Assembly: GCF_029360585.1 (NCBI RefSeq)
Contig: NZ_JAQZSJ010000021.1
Location: 1-42,441, forward strand
Origin: Cohnella caldifontis
GTDB lineage: Bacteria; Bacillota; Bacilli; Paenibacillales; Paenibacillaceae
DNA: 42,441 bases
Direction: 5' to 3'
Part shown: piece by piece, positions 41,031 through 42,441 of the stretch
How positions within the stretch are numbered: the first letter of the stretch is position 1
Layout: every line of letters begins with the position of its first letter
Notes under the pieces: model-generated
Told to the model about the DNA's origin: nothing
What the model saw: the letters and a program-made list of their open reading frames with translations, nothing else
The model's database searches: none
Translations under genes and position numbers: made by a program

Positions 41031-41354
41031 ATGTCATCCCGCCAGGCCGCGGCAGCATCGCCGACGTCGATCGGCGCGCGCAGAAGACTGCGCCTGCTCA
41101 TGATCGTCATGGTCGTCTTCATGAGTTGGGCCGCCTATACGTTGGTCAATCAACTCGGACAAATCAATGATCGCCGGGCGGAGTACCGGGAATCCGCGAA
41201 GAAGCTGTCCGAGGCGCAAGCGAAGAACGAAGCGCTCAAGCAGGAGGTTTCCCGCTTGAACGATCTCGAATATATCGGGCAAATCGCCCGTAAAGAGCAA
41301 GGAATGGGGCTGCCGGGCGAAAGGCCGATCCAAATCGAGAAATCCGCGCCTTAA
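41031..41354 (+). CDS. divIC: Cell-division protein DivIC
   Basis: A 107-residue bitopic membrane protein of the FtsB/DivIC family. A basic cytoplasmic N terminus, one membrane helix (about 21-40) and an external coiled coil (about 43-80, QINDRRAEYRESAKKLSEAQ onward) are followed by LEYIGQIARKEQGMGLPGE, the conserved end. DivIC joins DivIB and FtsL at the septum. AAAGGAG precedes the ATG by ten bases. The place before yabR is as in B. subtilis. Confidence 0.94.
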   Translation: MSSRQAAAASPTSIGARRRLRLLMIVMVVFMSWAAYTLVNQLGQINDRRAEYRESAKKLSEAQAKNEALKQEVSRLNDLEYIGQIARKEQGMGLPGERPIQIEKSAP

Positions 41355-41390
41355 CGCCCGACCTGCCCCGTCTGACGGGATATTCGCCGG

Positions 41391-41420
41391 TTGACCTTGC
41401 TTTCCGCAGTCGGTTATAAT
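41391..41420 (+). promoter_or_regulatory. Sigma-A promoter of yabR
   Basis: TTGACC (41391-41396), 18 bases, TATAAT (41415-41420). The -10 lies inside the inverted repeat GGTTAT-aatcggc-ATAACC (41412-41430). A second one, CCGAACC-cgaat-GGTTCGG (41429-41447), follows in the leader. Confidence 0.8.
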
Positions 41421-41480
41421 CGGCATAACCGAACCCGAATGGTTCGGCCACACTCAGTTCAGGGAGGAACATCGGTTTTT

Positions 41481-41918
41481 ATGGCCATCGAAGTGGGCGC
41501 TAAAATGGAGGGCAAGGTGACCGGGATCACGCATTTCGGAGCATTCGTGGATCTGTCGGGCGGCGTTACGGGGCTCGTCCACATCTCCGAAGTCGCGGAT
41601 AGCTATGTCAAAGACATTCACGAGCATCTGAAGGTCAATGACATTGTCACGGTCAAAGTCATCAACGTGGATCAGAATGGAAAGATTGGATTGTCCATCC
41701 GGCAGGCCGTAGACAAACCGCCTGAACAACAGCAGCAGCCTTATTCGCGCGGACCTCGCGGCGACCGGGGCGGCCGGCCTTTCAAAGGAGGCGGCGGTGG
41801 TCGCGCTTCTTTCGAGGATAAGGTGAGCCGGTTCCTCAAGGACAGCGAGGAACGTATCTCCTCCCTGAAGAAAAGCACCGAATCCAAGCGTGGCGGCCGA
41901 GGCGGGCGCCGCTCGTAA
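41481..41918 (+). CDS. yabR: S1-domain RNA-binding protein YabR
   Basis: A 145-residue protein with one S1 RNA-binding domain (2-75: VGAKMEGKVTGITHFGAFVD, GLVHISEVADSYVKDIHEHL, IGLSIRQA). A low-complexity Gln- and Arg-Gly-rich stretch comes next (about 78-112, including SRGPRGDRGGRPFKGGGGG), then a Lys/Arg-rich helix and a GRGGRRS end. B. subtilis YabR has the S1 domain but, from memory, a less RGG-like tail. Ribosome association is known for related S1 proteins, but its role here is not certain. ATG 41481 follows GGAGGAAC at 11 bases; an upstream TTG at 41391 lies in the promoter. Confidence 0.93.
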   Translation: MAIEVGAKMEGKVTGITHFGAFVDLSGGVTGLVHISEVADSYVKDIHEHLKVNDIVTVKVINVDQNGKIGLSIRQAVDKPPEQQQQPYSRGPRGDRGGRPFKGGGGGRASFEDKVSRFLKDSEERISSLKKSTESKRGGRGGRRS

Positions 41919-41934
41919 TATACATCCTTAACGC

Positions 41935-41964
41935 AAAACCGGACCTGAGGGTCCGGTTTTTTTT
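41935..41964 (+). terminator. Terminator of yabR
   Basis: AAAACCGGACC (41935-41945) pairs with GGTCCGGTTTT (41950-41960) around TGAG, with a run of eight T. From here to the window end (41965-42441) I find no gene. Confidence 0.96.
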
Positions 41965-42063
41965 GACTTATCAGAACTGATAACGATTCGGGGTGAAGTC
42001 ATGCTCCATCCCTTTCTTAGAGCGACCAGACGCCGGCTGCCCCATTCGTTGAGGCGGTAAGGC

Positions 42064-42245
42064 TAACGGACACAGCGGACGTTATGCGGGTCGCTCCTCG
42101 GCAAAGCGCATTGTAACGGACACAGTTGCGCTTATTGGGGAAAAACCCCAAATATATCCGTAACAGGTTACGGATAAGGGCCGCTGTGTCCGTTACGATT
42201 TGAAAATGAGGGAATTTGATCCAATAGCGGCTGCGGTGTCCGTTA
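42064..42245. repeat. Cluster of four TAACGGACACAG repeats forming branched palindromes
   Basis: The 12-mer TAACGGACACAG occurs forward at 42064-42075 and 42114-42125 and reversed at 42184-42195, with a one-mismatch reversed copy at 42234-42245. Copies two and three, extended to 13 bp (42113-42125 with 42184-42196), close a stem around two internal hairpins: TTGGGG/CCCCAA (42135-42151) and ATCCGTAAC/GTTACGGAT (42156-42175). Most copies are followed by a variable GC-rich spacer and TTAT. It looks like a REP- or MITE-like interspersed repeat family. No protein is encoded. Confidence 0.85.
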
Positions 42246-42423
42246 GAATCGGAACCCGTAACGGGAAGGATGGGGATTCGGTGAAAAACGTTACCGCATG
42301 GGCAGGAAGGCGGGATCAACCATGACCAAGAGCAAGCGGTAGTGGGATTGACCTCGCATGGAAGGTCTCCCATCCAACGAATCGCCCATACCCGATGTCC
42401 GCCTGGCAAACCTGAACGCACGG

Positions 42424-42441
42424 CCTTCCGACAAGGAAGGT
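42424..42441 (+). other. Hairpin cut by the window end
   Basis: CCTTCC (42424-42429) pairs with GGAAGG (42435-42440) around GACAA. It may be the stem of a terminator whose T-run lies beyond the window. Nothing more can be said from here. Confidence 0.35.

Noticed and set aside
42017..42421. A 134-codon minus-strand open frame at the right end
   Set aside because: It lies across the inverted-repeat cluster, lacks a start signal and has no recognisable sequence.

Overview
The window is a stretch of chromosome from a GC-rich, endospore-forming Firmicute, most likely of the family Paenibacillaceae (Paenibacillus or Cohnella type). The evidence is the near-complete run of genes that lies close to the replication origin in Bacillus (csfB, yaaO, tmk, darA, yaaR, holB, ricT, yabA, trmN6, rsmI, abrB, tatD, yabE, rnmV, rsmA, yabG, veg, sspF, ispE, purR, ridA, spoVG, glmU, prs, rplY, pth, fin, mfd, spoVT, yabM, yabN, hup, rqcP, yabP, yabQ, divIC, yabR), together with GC-rich codons, several TTG and GTG starts, and protein variants I recall from Paenibacillus.

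Layout. 1-340: end of an rRNA operon (last bases of 23S, then 5S and its terminator). 341-5675: a mix of accessory and conserved genes: a leftward membrane protein, csfB (anti-sigma-G), a GT61 glycosyltransferase, a YaaO-type decarboxylase and a large polytopic membrane protein. 5648-11377: tmk to rsmI, a dense rightward block for DNA replication, c-di-AMP sensing and RNA modification. 11413-12086: leftward abrB and a divergent regulatory region with several Spo0A-type boxes. 12087-14169: an HD-domain phosphohydrolase, where metG lies in B. subtilis, then tatD. 14170-14798: a 629-base non-coding leader with a promoter, a c-di-AMP (ydaO-type) riboswitch and a terminator, in front of the cell-wall protein yabE. 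16151-26723: rnmV to fin, with readable promoters for sigma-A, sigma-H, sigma-G and sigma-K. 26803-36357: mfd, a PrsA-like foldase, spoVT, a flippase, yabN/mazG, HU and rqcP. 36449-39959: an inserted lactonase and a cystine-type ABC transporter. 40025-41918: yabP, yabQ, divIC and yabR. 41965-42441: non-coding, with a cluster of inverted repeats.

The genes work in three interlocking programmes. Core information processing includes 5S, tmk, delta-prime, YabA, RNase M5, RsmA, RsmI, TrmN6, bL25, Pth, Mfd, HU and RqcP. Sporulation control and spore morphogenesis include CsfB, Fin, AbrB, SpoVG, SpoVT, YabG, SspF, YabP and YabQ. Precursor and envelope metabolism includes GlmU, IspE, Prs, PurR, YabE, DivIC, PrsA and flippase. 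I found no phage, IS element, CRISPR array, toxin-antitoxin or defence system. The most interesting signals are regulatory: clustered Spo0A boxes in front of the HD gene, the c-di-AMP riboswitch, a terminator-like hairpin inside the start of the transporter permease, and a branched palindromic repeat near the right edge.
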